Source: Pyronema omphalodes
Taxonomy: Eukaryota; Ascomycota; Pezizomycetes; Pezizales; Pyronemataceae
Length of the DNA: 64,000 nucleotides
Reading direction: 5' to 3'
Assembly: GCA_024516155.1 (NCBI GenBank)
Contig: JAJJXM010000002.1
Coordinates: 1,116,001 to 1,180,000 of the forward strand
Position 1 is the stretch's first letter; the number at the start of each line of letters is the position of its first letter. Positions 34,310 to 47,988 of this stretch are shown here, piece by piece. The position numbers and the translations under genes are program-made. The notes under the pieces were generated by a model that saw only the letters and a list, made by a program, of their open reading frames with translations, searched no databases and had not been told where the DNA came from.

Positions 34310-35083
34310 CAGACCTCCCAGTCGTACAAAACAGTTCAAAATGACGGCCAAAACGGAATGTGCGGACTGTTGGAATATGGGAACTGTACGGCGACCCAGC
34401 TCAGTTTACTGTCAGTAGTATAAACTGGTTAAACTGCGAAACCCAGTTAACTGAATGCAAGGCTTGGCAAACCAGGTGAACTGTTTAAAACTGCGAAAAC
34501 TGCTTTGTCCAGAGGAACTGGTTTATGAAGGGGCAATAAATATTATTCAGTGCGTAAATAACAAAATTCTATACTAATTGCGTCCCCAGAAATCACAACT
34601 GACGCCCACGATTGCAGCTCTTGAGCCCCCCAATGGCCTCCAGAGTATCTGCTTGCATTCAATGGCGGTCTGGTACAACGATCCGCCTGCATTCGGAAAA
34701 TAGCAGCTCAGACTCAGCAGTCATCACGGGAACTGAGAGCATGTTCAACGCCATTTTGTAAAGGTTGGGGAATCAGGTTACAAGAAGCTGGTGGAATAAG
34801 GAGGGTTGAGATACCGGCAGGCTTGACCACCGATGGGTTCAAACGAGGTTGAATACATTATTTATTCCTGCATGCACTGATTCCCGATGTGGTTAAACTG
34901 GTTTGTATTTATCGAGTCCGTTTAATCAGTGCACTGCAGTTACCTGGTTCTATGGACCCCTCAAAAATGAACCAACTGTGTATCCGGGACACCAAAACTG
35001 CACCAACTAACTGTGAATTGTCAGTTCAGTTTACCTGGTTTACGATTTTACCCGGTAAACTGGTTATACGGTTGGGAGGTCGG
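34310..35083. mobile_element. hAT-like non-autonomous element (MITE)
   Basis: The ends are inverted: left CAGACCTCCCAGTCGTACAA, right (reverse complement) CCGACCTCCCAACCGTATAA, continuing into CAGTT. They are flanked by near-identical 8-base direct repeats, CTTGTACT (34302-34309) and CTTGTGCT (35084-35091). An 8-base duplication and CAG-type ends are typical of hAT transposons. The interior has many AAACTGGTT/CAGTTTA words in both orientations and no coding capacity. Confidence 0.7.
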
Positions 35084-35107
35084 CTTGTGCTTGTGTTGAA
35101 CTTTGCA

Positions 35108-35176
35108 TCATGGTGTTATGGCGATATGGCGATATGGCGATATGACGTTATGGCGATATGGCGATATGGCGTTATT
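35108..35176. repeat. 9-bp tandem repeat GCGATATGG
   Basis: About seven copies of a unit close to GCGATATGG, with GTTATGGCG variants. Confidence 0.85.
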
Positions 35177-36788
35177 GAAGTTCGATACATACACACCACC
35201 CATGAATGTAAACGGCAGTAGGCACGCGATAGATAGAGTACCCATCATTACACGTAATTCTCGACCTGTGACTGGTGGCTTTGTCTTATTGAAAGAGAAA
35301 AAAAACCAATAAAGCAAAAAGAAATTGCTGGACAACGCTGTAAATGACAAAAGAAGCAAAAAAAAAAACTAAATACATATAGTATTGTGTAACCTTTTTT
35401 CTTTTTCATGATCTTGATCTTGATCTCGATCTTTCGTTCGATACTATGCTTCGTGAAATGCTATATCAATATAAACACGCTATGCCATTCCGACCTTCGT
35501 TCCATGCTAAAATCGCCGAAGGAATATCTGAGAACACTCAGGCAATTGATGGTTCCTCCGACTGCCTGATACCTGCTAGGCTCGGAGAACTTTTGATGGG
35601 CTGTGTCAAGTATCGGTAGAGCTTGCCGAACCCTGTAAAGTTCTGCCAGGCCTCGGATATCTAGGCTCCGGTATACCTCGCCAGCTTCCGTCCCACCTGC
35701 TCCGTCTCGCTGTCAAAATCCCTCCCCGTCTTCCCATGCTTCACACGCTTCATGAGACCTATTAATACTCTTCTTCCTTTCCTCGCCTCCCTTAACTCCG
35801 CCTCCCCTAACCCCCCTACGTTACCCACCACTCCTTTCCCCTGCCCCAGCTCCCGCTTCCCTAACCCAACTATATTCCCCCACCACTTCTCTCCAGTGAA
35901 GCATAAGCAAAACTTGGCGCAGGAGTCTTTTCTTTCGTTGACGAAATGGCGTTAAGAGTCTTGGTGGATACCGCGAAGGAAACTGCGCCGCCCGCTAGTA
36001 GTGATAGGAGGGGGAGGGTGCGGATACTATGTATGGTTGGCGGAGGTTAGTTGGTATGTTTAAGTTAAGAGTGAGAGAAGGTGAGGAGATGGGGGAGGTG
36101 GGGGGGGTGGGGGGGGAGGCGGAAGAGAGGGGCTTACACTGGATTCGGCATTGTTGAAGTATTGGAGTATCCGATGATATTTGAGATTGGTGATTTGAAA
36201 TCCGAAATTTAATCAATCAATCGATGAGGTAAATTCTTCGTCTTTGTCTTCGTCTTCAGTCGTCGTAAACCGTATCGCTCGTCGTACCGTGATCCTCGTT
36301 TCCTTCCTAATATATTTCCGTTCCTTCTTTTGATATCCCTATATCCTCTGACAACTTCTATATCCTCAACCAATAAACCAATATCTCTCCAGAAATCAAA
36401 AATAAAAATCAAAAATCGAAAATAAAAATCGTATCGTCTTTCTGTATCAGTATCAATATCAGTTCGTAGCAATCTTCTCTTCCTTTTTCCCCCATCACAA
36501 CAGGCACAACACACCGATATAAATACTCCCCCTCCCCCCCCTCCCACACACACACTCACTAAATCCTGGAAGCTGGAAATAGCCTCAGCTCGCATAGCCG
36601 GATTCGCAACTGGGATCTGCTGGGATTTTTTTGGTGGTAATTTACAAGGGTGGTGCTGGTGGTGGTGGTGCTGCTGGGTATGGTTATGGTTACCCCCGGA
36701 CCCCGGCCGTTTTTAACCTTCCCGGGGGAAGGGGAGGGGAGGGGGGGATATGCAGATGTAGATGCAGATTCATGGCGTGGGTGGAGTT

Positions 36789-36805
36789 GGGGGGGGGGGG
36801 GGGGG
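36789..36805. repeat. Poly-G run of 17
   Basis: An uninterrupted run of 17 G within a generally G-rich stretch (36640-36845). Confidence 0.85.
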
Positions 36806-39471
36806 TTGTCTTGTGTTACCACCAATTGAGGGGGAGGAGGTGGCGTTGAAAGATGTTGTGCGTACATATGTACATACATACATGATACGGCAAATCATCC
36901 ATAGGCTCAGTAAAGGCTGAGCATGTATGTTCTAGGTTCTACACATATTCACCGAAAAGAGAGATTTTTAATTCCTGATATACTTTTCTTTTTAATTTTC
37001 AGAGCTTCGTGGGGGATCTTGGAATTGTGGTACTACTGCGGTGTGTTTATTCACTATCGGGATTGAAGTGGTTGTAGTGCGCTATGCTATGTTGTCGTAT
37101 GTTAATCACCTTCGACTTTTAAGCTTCCGATGTACATATGTATCAATTACTGATCGCGTGAGCTCGTGCAACACATAGCTTGGGTCAACTAAGGTAACTA
37201 AAACCTGGGGTGCTGATATGGCGCACCATAGTGTGGTGTGTGATGGTACGAGGTATGGCGCTATCGATACAGCAGCCAGTCATGATGATCTTCTACTATA
37301 CTTGGATACCTTTAATCTACACAACTTCTACATCGGATGATAGGTCGTGGGTTGGGTATGTCTACATGGTGTTTGCGATATATATGTTTAGTTGTATATT
37401 GGATGAGGTGAGGGTGTATATGTATGTTATATTAGGAAAACAGCACCCGGAATCGATAAAATGTCAAGAAAATACGGGAAATACAGGAATAAAGGAAGGC
37501 GATATATAGCGCACAATATGCGATGTAAAAGCAAAGCTATGTAAAACCACGGAGGATCCCGTATCGATGGGTTATCCGGGTTATCTACACAACGCAAAGC
37601 AACGCAAAGCAACGGGGAGCAAAGGGAGCAATGCAAAGCAACGAGGAGTAAGGCAACACAAGCAAAGCAAGCAAGCAACTGACAAACATCAATCAACCCC
37701 AAAGCAAATCTCAAAAACACAGAAGATCCAGAAAATCCAGACAATCGAGAATATCAAGCAAAGCAAACTTCACTCTACACAGAATCATCATTCTGCACGT
37801 ACGCTGTTCTTGCGAGATTGTGCACATCATCGATTCGAAGAAAACCCTATATCGGAGACGTAAATATGTATGTTGCCATATATGTACACACACACACACG
37901 ACATCATCTACACATATACATATACATAAACCCCAAAACTCCCTCTGTACCACAACAAAACACAACACAACAATAGCATGACAAGACAAGGGATTCTACA
38001 TACATACACACACATATCAAGAAACAGGAAGGATACATACATACATACATACATAGTAACACAACGATCCAGCAACATCAACACAACGATCCGGGCGTCA
38101 CATACATACCAGCATATGTATGCTTCCCTATGGCGCAATGTAAATATGTATGTATACATCACCCATCCCCATCCCCACCTGTCCAGCATTTCCCCCCAAC
38201 CCGTCCGCCAGCACAAACGATAACCAAAACCACGATCTCCTTTCCTTTCCTTCCTTTCCTTTCCTTCCTTCCACATCCCCCCCCCTCCCGCATACCCAGC
38301 CATAACCCCCCATCCCCCTCCCCACTCACCGCCTATAATTCATCCTCAACATCCAGCAACCACACTCCTCCTCCTCCTCCTCATCTGAAACCCCAGGCTA
38401 CCATCGCTGGTTGCTCGCTGCTGGCCCGGTTATGAATTAGTTTCTTTACCTGATCGGTTACTGGTTCGCTTGATGTTTTCAGTTTTTCGGTTAGTTCCGG
38501 TATGGGTGGGTAGCCAGTTGCGGCCAGTGGCGGATCCTCGACTCCTCGGTGGTTACCTTAGCTGCTGGCGTGGATATGTACAAGACTAACCCTAAGACCT
38601 ATACATAGGCTATGCCGCTATGGTGGCTTGTCTTGGCGAGGTGAAGGGAGGGGGGGATGTGTCGCGTGAGCAAGTTCATGCTTCAACGACTTCCTTCTCG
38701 TAGAAGTTTCCGAAAGTTCCTGGGTGATAAGGTACAGTACCATGGTTCACAAGAAGCGAAATCTCCAAAATCAAAGAATTCCTGGGGAACTAAAAGTTGC
38801 ATTCCTCTTCCCACGCCAACTAAACTCCACCAAGTTCCCCCCCGCCATCCCACTAGTACAAAGTAAGTTATGCAAGTAAGAAAACGCAATCTAAAAAAAA
38901 AAAACCAAACTCCGCCCTAAACCCATGCCCCAAAACCTAATCTAAAACCAAACCCAAACCCGAAAAAAAAATGAAATAACGCAACCCAAAATACATACAG
39001 AAAAAACAAACAAACGTAACACCCTCCCTCAATGTATGCAAACCTAACCAAAACATATGCAAATCCCATGATAAACCGAAAAAAAAACTACGAAAATCGG
39101 GATGAACCATGATTTCAGCTGAATCTACAGTATCATCCACTTTCTATCTAAAAGTAAGATAAACTAAAAAAAAAGAAAGAAAAATCATACAGAAAAACAA
39201 ACAAACATAAGAATACCCAACCTAAACTTTTCAAGTATACCCATTGTAAAAACCCAAATATCAAAACGAAAAAGCAAAAACTCCACCCTGTGGTAAATAT
39301 AAACTATACAAAAAGATCTTTCCCTATACCCTATCTTATCGCTGTCCTAAAAAAGCTATCATCCAATCAATTTGCTTCGTTCAACATCTGCATGGCAAGT
39401 CGCACGCCTTCACTCGTGAAATCCGCCTCGCTTTGTATCACTTAGCAACTAACTGGAACGCTTTCAACAAT

Positions 39472-42400
39472 CTAACACAAAACCAACGCCAACAATGCCA
39501 TGCGGCAGTAAAGGCCGTACCGCATCTGCTTCTGATCAGCAATGATTCTTCTCCTGGTACCATGCGGATAGACGGGAGAGTTTACCTGGCGGAAGTATGC
39601 AGCGCGCTGGTCGAAATCGACCTCTTCACTGATCTCCGAGGTTCTCGGGAGAGGATGCATGACAATCATGTGGCTCTTAGCGTGCTTCATGATGGTGTTG
39701 TTGATGACGAAGCTGTCCTTAAGTCTCTCGTACTCGGCGAGATCCTCGAAGCGCTCCTTCTGGACGCGAGTGCAGTACAAGACGTCAGAGCGAGCGATGA
39801 TCTCGGGAGTGAGCTCAGTAGACTCCGCAATCAACAACCCAGCAGCGGCAAGCTTGTCGCGAACGTCCTGGGGCATGGCGAGCTCCTTGGGGGCGACAAG
39901 CTGAATACGGACGTGGTAGAGGCAGAGAAGGTTGGCAAGGCTGTGGATAGTGCGGCCGTGCTTAAGATCTCCAACAAAAGTGATGGTGAGGTCGTTGACA
40001 GTTCCAAGCTCCTCACGGATGGTGAAGAGGTCAAGGAAAGCCTGAGTGGGGTGCTCACGGGATCCGTTGCCTGAAGGGGATGTTAGTGTGACCATTCGTG
40101 AACAAAAGAAAATATAGATTACTGACCAGCGTTAATGATAGGAACGGGGGAGTACTTGGCAGCGGCTCCGACACTGGCCTCGTCAGGGTGACGGAGGACA
40201 ACAGCATCTCCGTAGCAAGCAAGAGTGCGGATAGTGTCCTGGAGGGTCTCTCCCTTCTGGAGGCTACTGTGCGCAGCAGTGATAGCGACAGTGCGTCCTC
40301 CAAGGCGCTGCATGGCGGCGTCAAAAGAAGCAGAAGTGCGGGTGGAAGGCTCGAAGAACATGGTAGTCAAAAGACGTCCCTTCAAGACCTCAACGTGTCC
40401 CTGGCGCTCAACACCAACTCTCATCTCGGAAGCGACGGCAAAAAGGTGGTGCAAGTCGGCGCGGGAGAACTGGTCAACCGACAAGATGTGGCTGGACTTG
40501 AAAGCAGACTTCTTCTCCAAAAGGGCGGCAAGGGAGGTGGAGATGACACTGGGGATAGCGGGAGTGACATCGACACCGTCAAGAGTGATTCCGGGGAAGA
40601 TGCTGGTCTCAGCTCCAGAGGCAGGAGCGTTAGAGGCACCAACACGGGGGCTCAAGACGGATCCCTTGGGCTCAGTGTAAACGGGAGGAGCGGGGGAAGC
40701 GGCGGCAGCAATGGGGGGAGCAGAAGCAGACCAGTCACGTCCGAGGGTTCCGTCAGTGCTGAGCTTACCGTCAAGAGAGACAGTCTTTCCCTGGAAGGTG
40801 ACACGCTTGATGACAGCCTTCAAAGTCTTTCCAACGAGAGGGGACCAGAGTCCGCGAGCCTCAACGGTGTAGGAGCGTCCAATCTCAATCTCAACAGAGG
40901 AGTCAACCTGGTCGTGGAGGTCAAAGATGGCCTTGGGGGCGTCGTGAAGACGGGCAACGACATCCTTGACAGTCAAGCGACCATCGGCGACAGCGGTGAA
41001 GAGAAGGGGAAGAGCATCAGCGATTCCAACAGCGGGGTTGCCAGCCTGCTTGGAGTCGAGAGCGAGCTGGTAAGGCAAGCTGCCGACGGCGAAGCAGTCA
41101 ATGGACTCCAAGTTCTTCCAGAGAGCATCCTGGTCCTCCTGGGTAGGAAGAGAAGTGCACTCGGGGTACTCCTCGCGGGTCAAGAAGAGGGAGTAGATGG
41201 AGACGTCGCAAGTGACCTTCAATCCCTTAGCCTTGGAGAGGGCAATGAGCTTGATGTCATCCTTGGAAGTCACGCTGGTGACGTGGACCTTGCGGTTGTG
41301 GAGGGAAGCCAACAAGAGGATAGAGGCCAAGTCAGTAGTCTTAGCATCGGTCATGATAGGCTTCCACTCGGGCCAGACATCGAAGTGGGCGGTGACAGCG
41401 GCAACCTTGTTGATGTTTCCGGACAAGTGGTTGAAGGGGATGAAGAGAGATCCGACCTTTCCAGTCAAAGAGGAGAGCTGCTCAGAGTTGGTAGCGGTGG
41501 CGGCAACAGAGAAGTTGTAGTCGGTGTGAGCGACCTTGCTGTTTCCGGTAGCGGTCTTCAAAGCAGCGGCATCGGTCAAGGAGTTCTCGACACCGAGGGG
41601 CAAGACACGGACCATGGTGAATCCAGAGGCAGCGGACTCCTTGGTAACCTCCTCGAAGTCACGGCTGGCATCCTTGGCAAGCTCAGGGACGAAAGCGGCA
41701 ATGTTGACGAGTCCAGGCAAAGTGATAGTGCGGTGGGAGGACTGGCAGTCAACAGGGGTGACAGGGAGGGAGGTGGGCTGGCGAGAGAGAGCCTCAATCA
41801 ACAACTTGGCGTTCTTGACGTTGGTAACCAAAGGAGTGTGGTAGTCAACTGCCATACGACGGGTCTGGTAACCGCGGGACATGTAGGAAGCGGGACGTCT
41901 GAAGCGGTTGGCCGAAGGCAAGTTGATGTACAAGTCAATCAAGTGGTTGGCCAAGTGCTGAGTCAAGGAGTACTCGGACTTCTGGTCATCACCGGTCAAG
42001 ACCTCAAGGTACTGAACAGGGATACCGTGCTCCTGGATGAAGTCGGCGGTACCAGCAGTAGCGAAAAGCTTGAAGCCCATCTGGTGAAGCTTCTTGATGG
42101 AAGGAAGCATCTCCTGCTTCTCCTTGAAGGATCCGATGGAAAGGAGGATGTTCTTCTTGGGCATGCGGAAGCCAGTAGAAATGAGGGCCTTCATGTAAGC
42201 CTCGTACTTGTCGCGTCCGAAACAAGCAACCTCTCCAGTGGAGGCCATCTCGACTCCGAGAACGGGGTCGGCTCCAGAGAGACGGGAGAAGGAGAACTGA
42301 GGAACCTTGATGGCAACGTAGTTCTCAGGGATGTCAATAGCGGGGTAAGCGTTAACGGGCATTCCCATGATAGCAAGAGTAGCCATCTCGATCAAATCGA

Positions 42401-45400
42401 CACCAAGAACCTTGGAGACGAAGGGGAAAGAACGAGAGGCACGAACGTTGCACTCAATGACCTTGATGTCGTTGTCCTTGGCAATGAACTGGATGTTGAA
42501 GGGTCCAGTGATGTTGAGAGCGTTACCAATCTTGCGGGTGGCCTCCTCAATGCGAGAGACAGTGCGAGCGTCGAGGTCCTGGGGAGGAAGGATCAAGGTA
42601 GCGTCACCAGAGTGAACTCCAGCGTTCTCAACGTGCTCGGAAACAACGTGCATGATGACCTTTCCATCCTTGGCGACAGCGTCCATCTCAATCTCCTTAG
42701 CATTCTCAATGTACTTGGAGATAACAACGGGGTGCTCCTTGGAAACATCGGCAGCCTGCTTGAGGTAGCTGGCCAAGTCGTCAACGGAGTAGACAGTGTT
42801 CATGGCAGCTCCAGACAAGACGTAAGAAGGACGGACCAAGACAGGGTATCCGACATTCTCAGCAAAGTCGCGAGCCTCGTCAAAGGAGGAAAGCTCCTTC
42901 CAGGCAGGCTGGTCAACTCCGATACGGTCCAACATGCGAGAGAACTTGTAACGGTTCTCAGCAGAGTCAATCATCTCGGGAGAAGTTCCCATGATCTTGC
43001 AGTTGAGGCGGTGGAGAGAGAGAGCAATGTTGTTAGGGGTCTGACCTCCCATGGAGATAAAGACACCGGAGGAAGACTCAAGCTGGTAGATGTCAAGAAC
43101 AGTCTCAATGGTGATGTTCTCGAAGTAAAGCTTGTCAGCCTCGTCGTAATCGGTGGAGACAGTCTCAGGGTTGTAGTTGACCATGATAGTCTTGACACCC
43201 TTCTGGCGAAGAGTGCGGACAGCACGGACAGCACACCAATCGAACTCGACGGAAGATCCAATACGGTAAACACCGGATCCCAAAACCATAACTCCCTTGT
43301 CCTTGAACTCAATGTCGTGCTCGGCACCATTGTAGGTCAAGTAAAGGTAGTTGGTGAAAGAGGGGAACTCAGCGGCGACGGTATCAATCTGCTTCACGAA
43401 GGGAGTGATAGAGTAGTCGAGACGAGCCTGGCGAACAGCAATCTCGTTGGAGCCCCAGAAGTTAGCAAGCTGCTTGTCGGAGAAACCGAGCTGCTTGGCC
43501 TGGACGAAGAGAGCGCGGGGAATGGTGGCGTCAGAGTACTTGGTCATCAATCCGGCGAAGCGGGTAAGTCCCATAAGCTTGTTCAAGAACCACTTGTCAA
43601 TGCGAGTCATCTCCCAGATCTTCTCAACAGAGTATCCCTTGGCCATGGCGTTGGCAATAGCAAACAAACGCTGGTCAGAAGGAGTCTGAAGCTCCTGGTC
43701 AATGGAGATAAGAGCCTCAGTCTCGTTGAATCCGAGGTTGCTGGGGTCGGTGGCACGAATAGCCTTCTGGATGGCTTCCTCGAAGGTTCTTCCGATACTC
43801 ATGACCTCTCCGACGGACTTCATGGAAGAGTTGAGGAGGGTGGAGACACGGGTGAACTTCTTAAGGTCCCAACGGGGGATCTTGACAACGACGTAGTCGA
43901 GGGAAGGCTCGAAGCAGGCACAGGTGACCTTGGTAACGGAGTTCTTGATCTCGTTCAAGGGAATGTTAAGACCGAGCTTAGCAGCGATGAACGCAAGAGG
44001 GTATCCGGTAGCCTTGGAAGCCAAAGCGGAAGAACGAGAGAGACGAGCGTTGACCTCGATAATGCAGTACTCCTTAGAGAAGGGGTTAAGAGCGTACTGG
44101 ATGTTACACTCTCCAACGACTCCGAGGTGACGAATGACGTTGACGGCGGTAGTACGGAGCATCATGTAGTCCTCATCAGAAAGAGTCTGGGAGGGAGCAA
44201 CGACGATAGAGTCTCCAGTGTGGATTCCGAGAGGGTCGAAGTTCTGTAATGCGAGTCAGTGTCTGTGAAAAATATGGCGAGTAATAGCGCTGTAATCTTA
44301 CCTCCATGTTACACACGGTGATACAGTTGTCGCGGCAATCACGAACAACCTCGTACTCAATCTCCTTCCATCCCTTCATGGAGCGCTCAATAAGAACCTG
44401 GGGAGAAGCAGCGAAGGCCTTGTTGCAAAGGTCGATGAGCTCCTGCTCGTTGTAGGCGAAACCAGATCCAAGACCTCCGAGAGCGTAGGCAGCACGGACA
44501 ATGACGGGGAAACCAATGTCCTTGACAGCGACCAAAGCCTCCTCAACGTTGTTGGCAGAGGCGGACTTGGCACACTTCTCTCCGATCTCCTCCATAGCAC
44601 GAGCGAAAAGCTCACGGTCCTCGGTGGTGATAATGGTGTCAATGGGAGTTCCGAGAACCTTGACTCCGAGTCCCTCGAACTCATCCTTGAGCTCAATACC
44701 GACGGAAAGGGCAGTCTGTCCTCCGAAGGTGACGTAGATAGCATCAGGCTTCTCGTGGAGAATGACCTTGCGGACGAACTCAGCGGTGACAGGCAAGAAG
44801 TAGACCTTGTCAGCAAGACCCTTGGAGGTCTGGATAGTGGCGATGTTGGGGTTGATAAGGATAGTGTAGATTCCCTCCTCCTTCAAAGCCTTGATAGCCT
44901 GAGAACCAGAGTAGTCGAACTCTCCGGCCTGACCGATGGAAAGACCTCCGGATCCGAGGATCAAAACCTTGTTGACCTTAACCTTGGGGTTGGCGTTCTG
45001 GTGGTCCTCGACCTTTCCTCCGGGGATCTCAACAGGCTTGTTAAGAGCAGCAGGGCTCTCAATGGCGGCCTTGATAGAGTTGATGAAGACATCGAAGAGC
45101 CACTCGGTGTCCTTGGGACCGGGGGCAGACTCGGGGTGGAACTGGACGGAGAAGAAGGGCTTCTCGGTGTTGTAGATACCCTCGTTGGATCCGTCGTTGG
45201 CGTTGACGAAAAGCTCTCCCCATCCCTTGGGCAAGTTCTTAGCATCGACGGCGTATCCGTGGTTCTGGGAGGTGATGTAGCAGCGTCCGCTGAGCAAGTT
45301 GGTGCAGGGAAGGTTCATTCCGCGGTTACCGAACTTCATCTTCTCGGTGGTGGCACCGGCGGCACGGGCGAGAAGCTGGTGTCCGAGACAGATACCGAAA

Positions 45401-46488
45401 ACGGGGGTCTTAGCGGCCTCGAGAGCCTTCTTGAGGGACTCGACGGTGGAAGTGAGGGTAGCTGGGTCTCCGGGTCCGTTGGAAACGAAGAGACCATCGT
45501 AAGGCTCGGACTCAGTGGAGACATCGTAGTCCCAAGGAACAACCTTAACCTCGACACCCCTCTTCAGGAAGCATCTAAGCTGGTTGAACTTCATACCGAC
45601 ATCGACGATAAGGACACGGACGGGCTTGCCATCGGGGCGGGTGATGGCAATATCAGCGGGAGGGGAGTAGACCTTGGGCTCCTTGATGGAGACTATTATA
45701 TGTTAGCCATATGATAATCCGAAAGTGAGTCATGCGTCTTACCCTCGGCGACCAAGTTTCTCGCGTTGGGGTCAACCCACTCAACGGCCTCAAATTCCTC
45801 CCTCCAGGCCTCAGTGGCATCCTGCTTTCCAACAATGGTGCTGACAGCGTTGGCAATCTTTCCCTTGACAGAGTCAAAGACGCTCTGCTTCTGCATCATC
45901 AATCTTCCGAGCATAGATCCCTGCTTACGGATCTTCTTGGTCAAAGCTCTGGTGTCAACTCCGTAGATGGCAGGAACGTTCTGCTCCTTGAGCCAGCTTC
46001 CAAGCGAGCTCTTTGCGAGGTAGTTGCTGTATTCCTCTCCGCAATATGACGCGGTGATCAATCCCGCAATGTGGATCTGGTTTGACTCGAAGTAGGCAGG
46101 AAGGGATTCGAGGAGCTCATCCTGAGCAGCACGGTCGGGAACTCCGTAGTTTCCAACAAGAGGGAAGGTGATAACAAGAATCTGTCCACGGTATGAAGGG
46201 TCCGTGACGGACTCAGGGTATCCAACCATTCCTAAACACGAATGAATGAGTAAATTGCTACGATGTGTAATGACAGGAATGTAAGGTACCTGTCTGGAAA
46301 ACGAGCTCTCCAGAGACCGAAACATCGGCTCCGAAAGAGTATCCCTGGTACGCAGTACCATCTGCCAACTCGAGGGTGGCGAGGCGCTCATCGAGAGCGA
46401 CGTTTCCGTCAGCTCCCATGGGCCTGGCGGTAACTGGAGGGAAGGGCACAACAGCCGCCGACGTCTTTCCGTTGCTCAATCCAGCCAT
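39472..46488 (-). CDS. URA2: Carbamoyl-phosphate synthase / aspartate transcarbamylase fusion
   Basis: Five minus-strand exons: 46488-46290, 46231-45743, 45692-44302, 44243-40127, 40070-39472; all junctions keep frame, giving 2264 residues. The enzyme catalyses the first two steps of de novo pyrimidine synthesis: carbamoyl phosphate from glutamine, bicarbonate and ATP, then carbamoyl aspartate. In order: glutamine amidotransferase (nucleophile motif [11 protein letters not shown]), the two ATP-grasp halves of the synthetase ([20 protein letters not shown] and [18 protein letters not shown]), a dihydroorotase-like domain, and aspartate transcarbamylase ([12 protein letters not shown] and [14 protein letters not shown]). 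The dihydroorotase-like part has lost its metal-binding His motif ([13 protein letters not shown]), as known for inactive fungal versions, so a separate URA4-type enzyme is expected elsewhere. In yeast the product inhibits itself through UTP. Codon use is strongly biased, which suggests high expression. Confidence 0.95.
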
Positions 46489-47988
46489 TGTGTGTATTTT
46501 GGATGTGTTGTAGAAATGCGCGGGGTGTGATTCCAGGCAGCGGGGCTGAAGAGGGGTAGCTTAAATTAGAGCCTCTAAGAAAAAAACGACGAATGCAAAG
46601 AAAGAAAACAAATAAACTTTTTTGGAAGCGAGTTGGTTAAGTGATGGGGTGGGATGTCTTGCTGTGAAGCGCAAGGAGGAAGTATAAAAAAGTGAGGGGA
46701 GTTTCGGTAACTGAAGTTTATGTACCTGTGGCCCGCACCGATTGCTCTAAAACTTTTTTTCACGGCGGATGCCGCCAAGAGAAGCGCTCCTTGATCCGGG
46801 ATAGCGCGCGTGGTTACGCCATTGAGATCTCTCATAATCCCCGCTGATTTCTCCGGCATCAAGGTCCTGCAGTGCTGGTCTCGCCCGGGGGTGCATGTCT
46901 CCAGCGACACCGCCTGGCTTGGGGGGGAAGGGACTTGGGGGGGTGATTTGCTGGAAGCAGAGCAAAGGATGCCGAGGACGACGGGAGGAATAGTGATAGT
47001 GCACCGTACAGAGGGAAGGATCGTCGTGACGATGGCGATGGGATCGAGGGGATTGGAACACCCTTCAGGCTCTTGCTTTCCACTTCTAATTCTACTTCTG
47101 CTTCTACGGTACCACACTTCTGCTGAATCAAAATTATCGAATGTGCATTTACAGCCAAGCCAGTTATAGAACACGCTGATCATCTCTCCCATCAACCAGA
47201 TGTTCTGTGCATCTCGTCGTATCGTCCAAGCTCGTTCTCAACCTCCCTCTTCCCTCCATCCTGCCCCTCCCCCACTTTGTACACCTAGCCTACCCGAGAT
47301 GCAATCCCTCCCCGAGTGACCGGCGATGCAATCCTTGTTGTACTGTGGCAGCGGCCGCTTCGGCGAGTTGCCAAATAAATATTGCCAAAGTGGCCGCCGA
47401 AACCTTGTGTTTAGCTCACCGAAACGATCTCATTGGCCTGCCGATCTGTAACAGCCCTGCTCGCGGCACGCTAAAAATCTAGTTCAACTCGAATCGATGA
47501 ACGCCTTACCCCGGCCGCCATAGCGTCTTCATGGCTGATGGCGGAATTCAACGCCAAGCTATCTTGAGGCTGGTATACAAATCAACCGAAGCAAAGCTAG
47601 CAGCGCACAAAAAAAGCTGCAAAAAGCTTCGGAATTAACGGTTAGGGTACCGATTAGGAGGCAACAACGGTGGAGGAGTCATCTTGAGAATTGCCTGTAC
47701 GACTTGGCTGGAAAACTCTTCTGCAGTGTGAATTGCACGCAGTCGTTGAATGAGATAATTGTATTCGGATATGTGAACTATGTATGCCCCTAAAGTTGGA
47801 GTGAAAACTCTACGGGCAAATTATCCTTCCTGAAACGTTGTCATGTGACCATGGATAGTTTATCCGGCAGGCGATACGGAGGATCCTCCTTGCTAAGGCT
47901 TGCTGATATCACTACAGTACATACACCAAACCACACAAGGCAGCTGTCAACAAATTCACTGAAACCGTAGGCTCTAAACCAACAAGGC
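46489..47988. other. Upstream region of the pyrimidine gene
   Basis: It holds the URA2 promoter and leader. The minus-strand frame 46575-47195 has no ATG-to-domain support and looks accidental. No clear TATA box or repeats seen. Confidence 0.4.

Larger units (their letters stand above)
33577..39471. other. Long gene-poor region
   Basis: No confidently coding gene in ~5.9 kb. It holds the hAT-like element (34310-35083), a 9-bp repeat (35108-35176), G-rich and C-rich tracts (36540-36840 and 38160-38340), a 17-G run and an AACGCAAAGC repeat near 37590-37640. A frame at 35752-35955 (MRPINTLLPFLASL...) could be a small mitochondrial-type protein, but nothing supports it. From ~38890 to 39430 the sequence is rich in A runs, probably the 3' flank of the pyrimidine gene. 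Confidence 0.5.

Noticed and set aside
39433..40074. Plus-strand open frame of 213 codons
   Set aside because: Antisense to the aspartate transcarbamylase exon; same codon-bias artefact.
40098..44249. A 1383-codon open frame on the + strand, antisense to the pyrimidine gene
   Set aside because: It is a shadow of the biased codon use of the minus-strand gene. The translation (Gly/Ser/Val/Leu/Asp-rich) has no domain, and the minus strand encodes the recognised enzyme exactly.
44755..45714. Plus-strand open frame of 319 codons
   Set aside because: Antisense to exon 3 of the pyrimidine gene, crossing its splice site; no domain.
46575..47195. 206-codon minus-strand frame upstream of the pyrimidine gene
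   Set aside because: Low coding character, no domain, and it lies where the promoter and leader should be.
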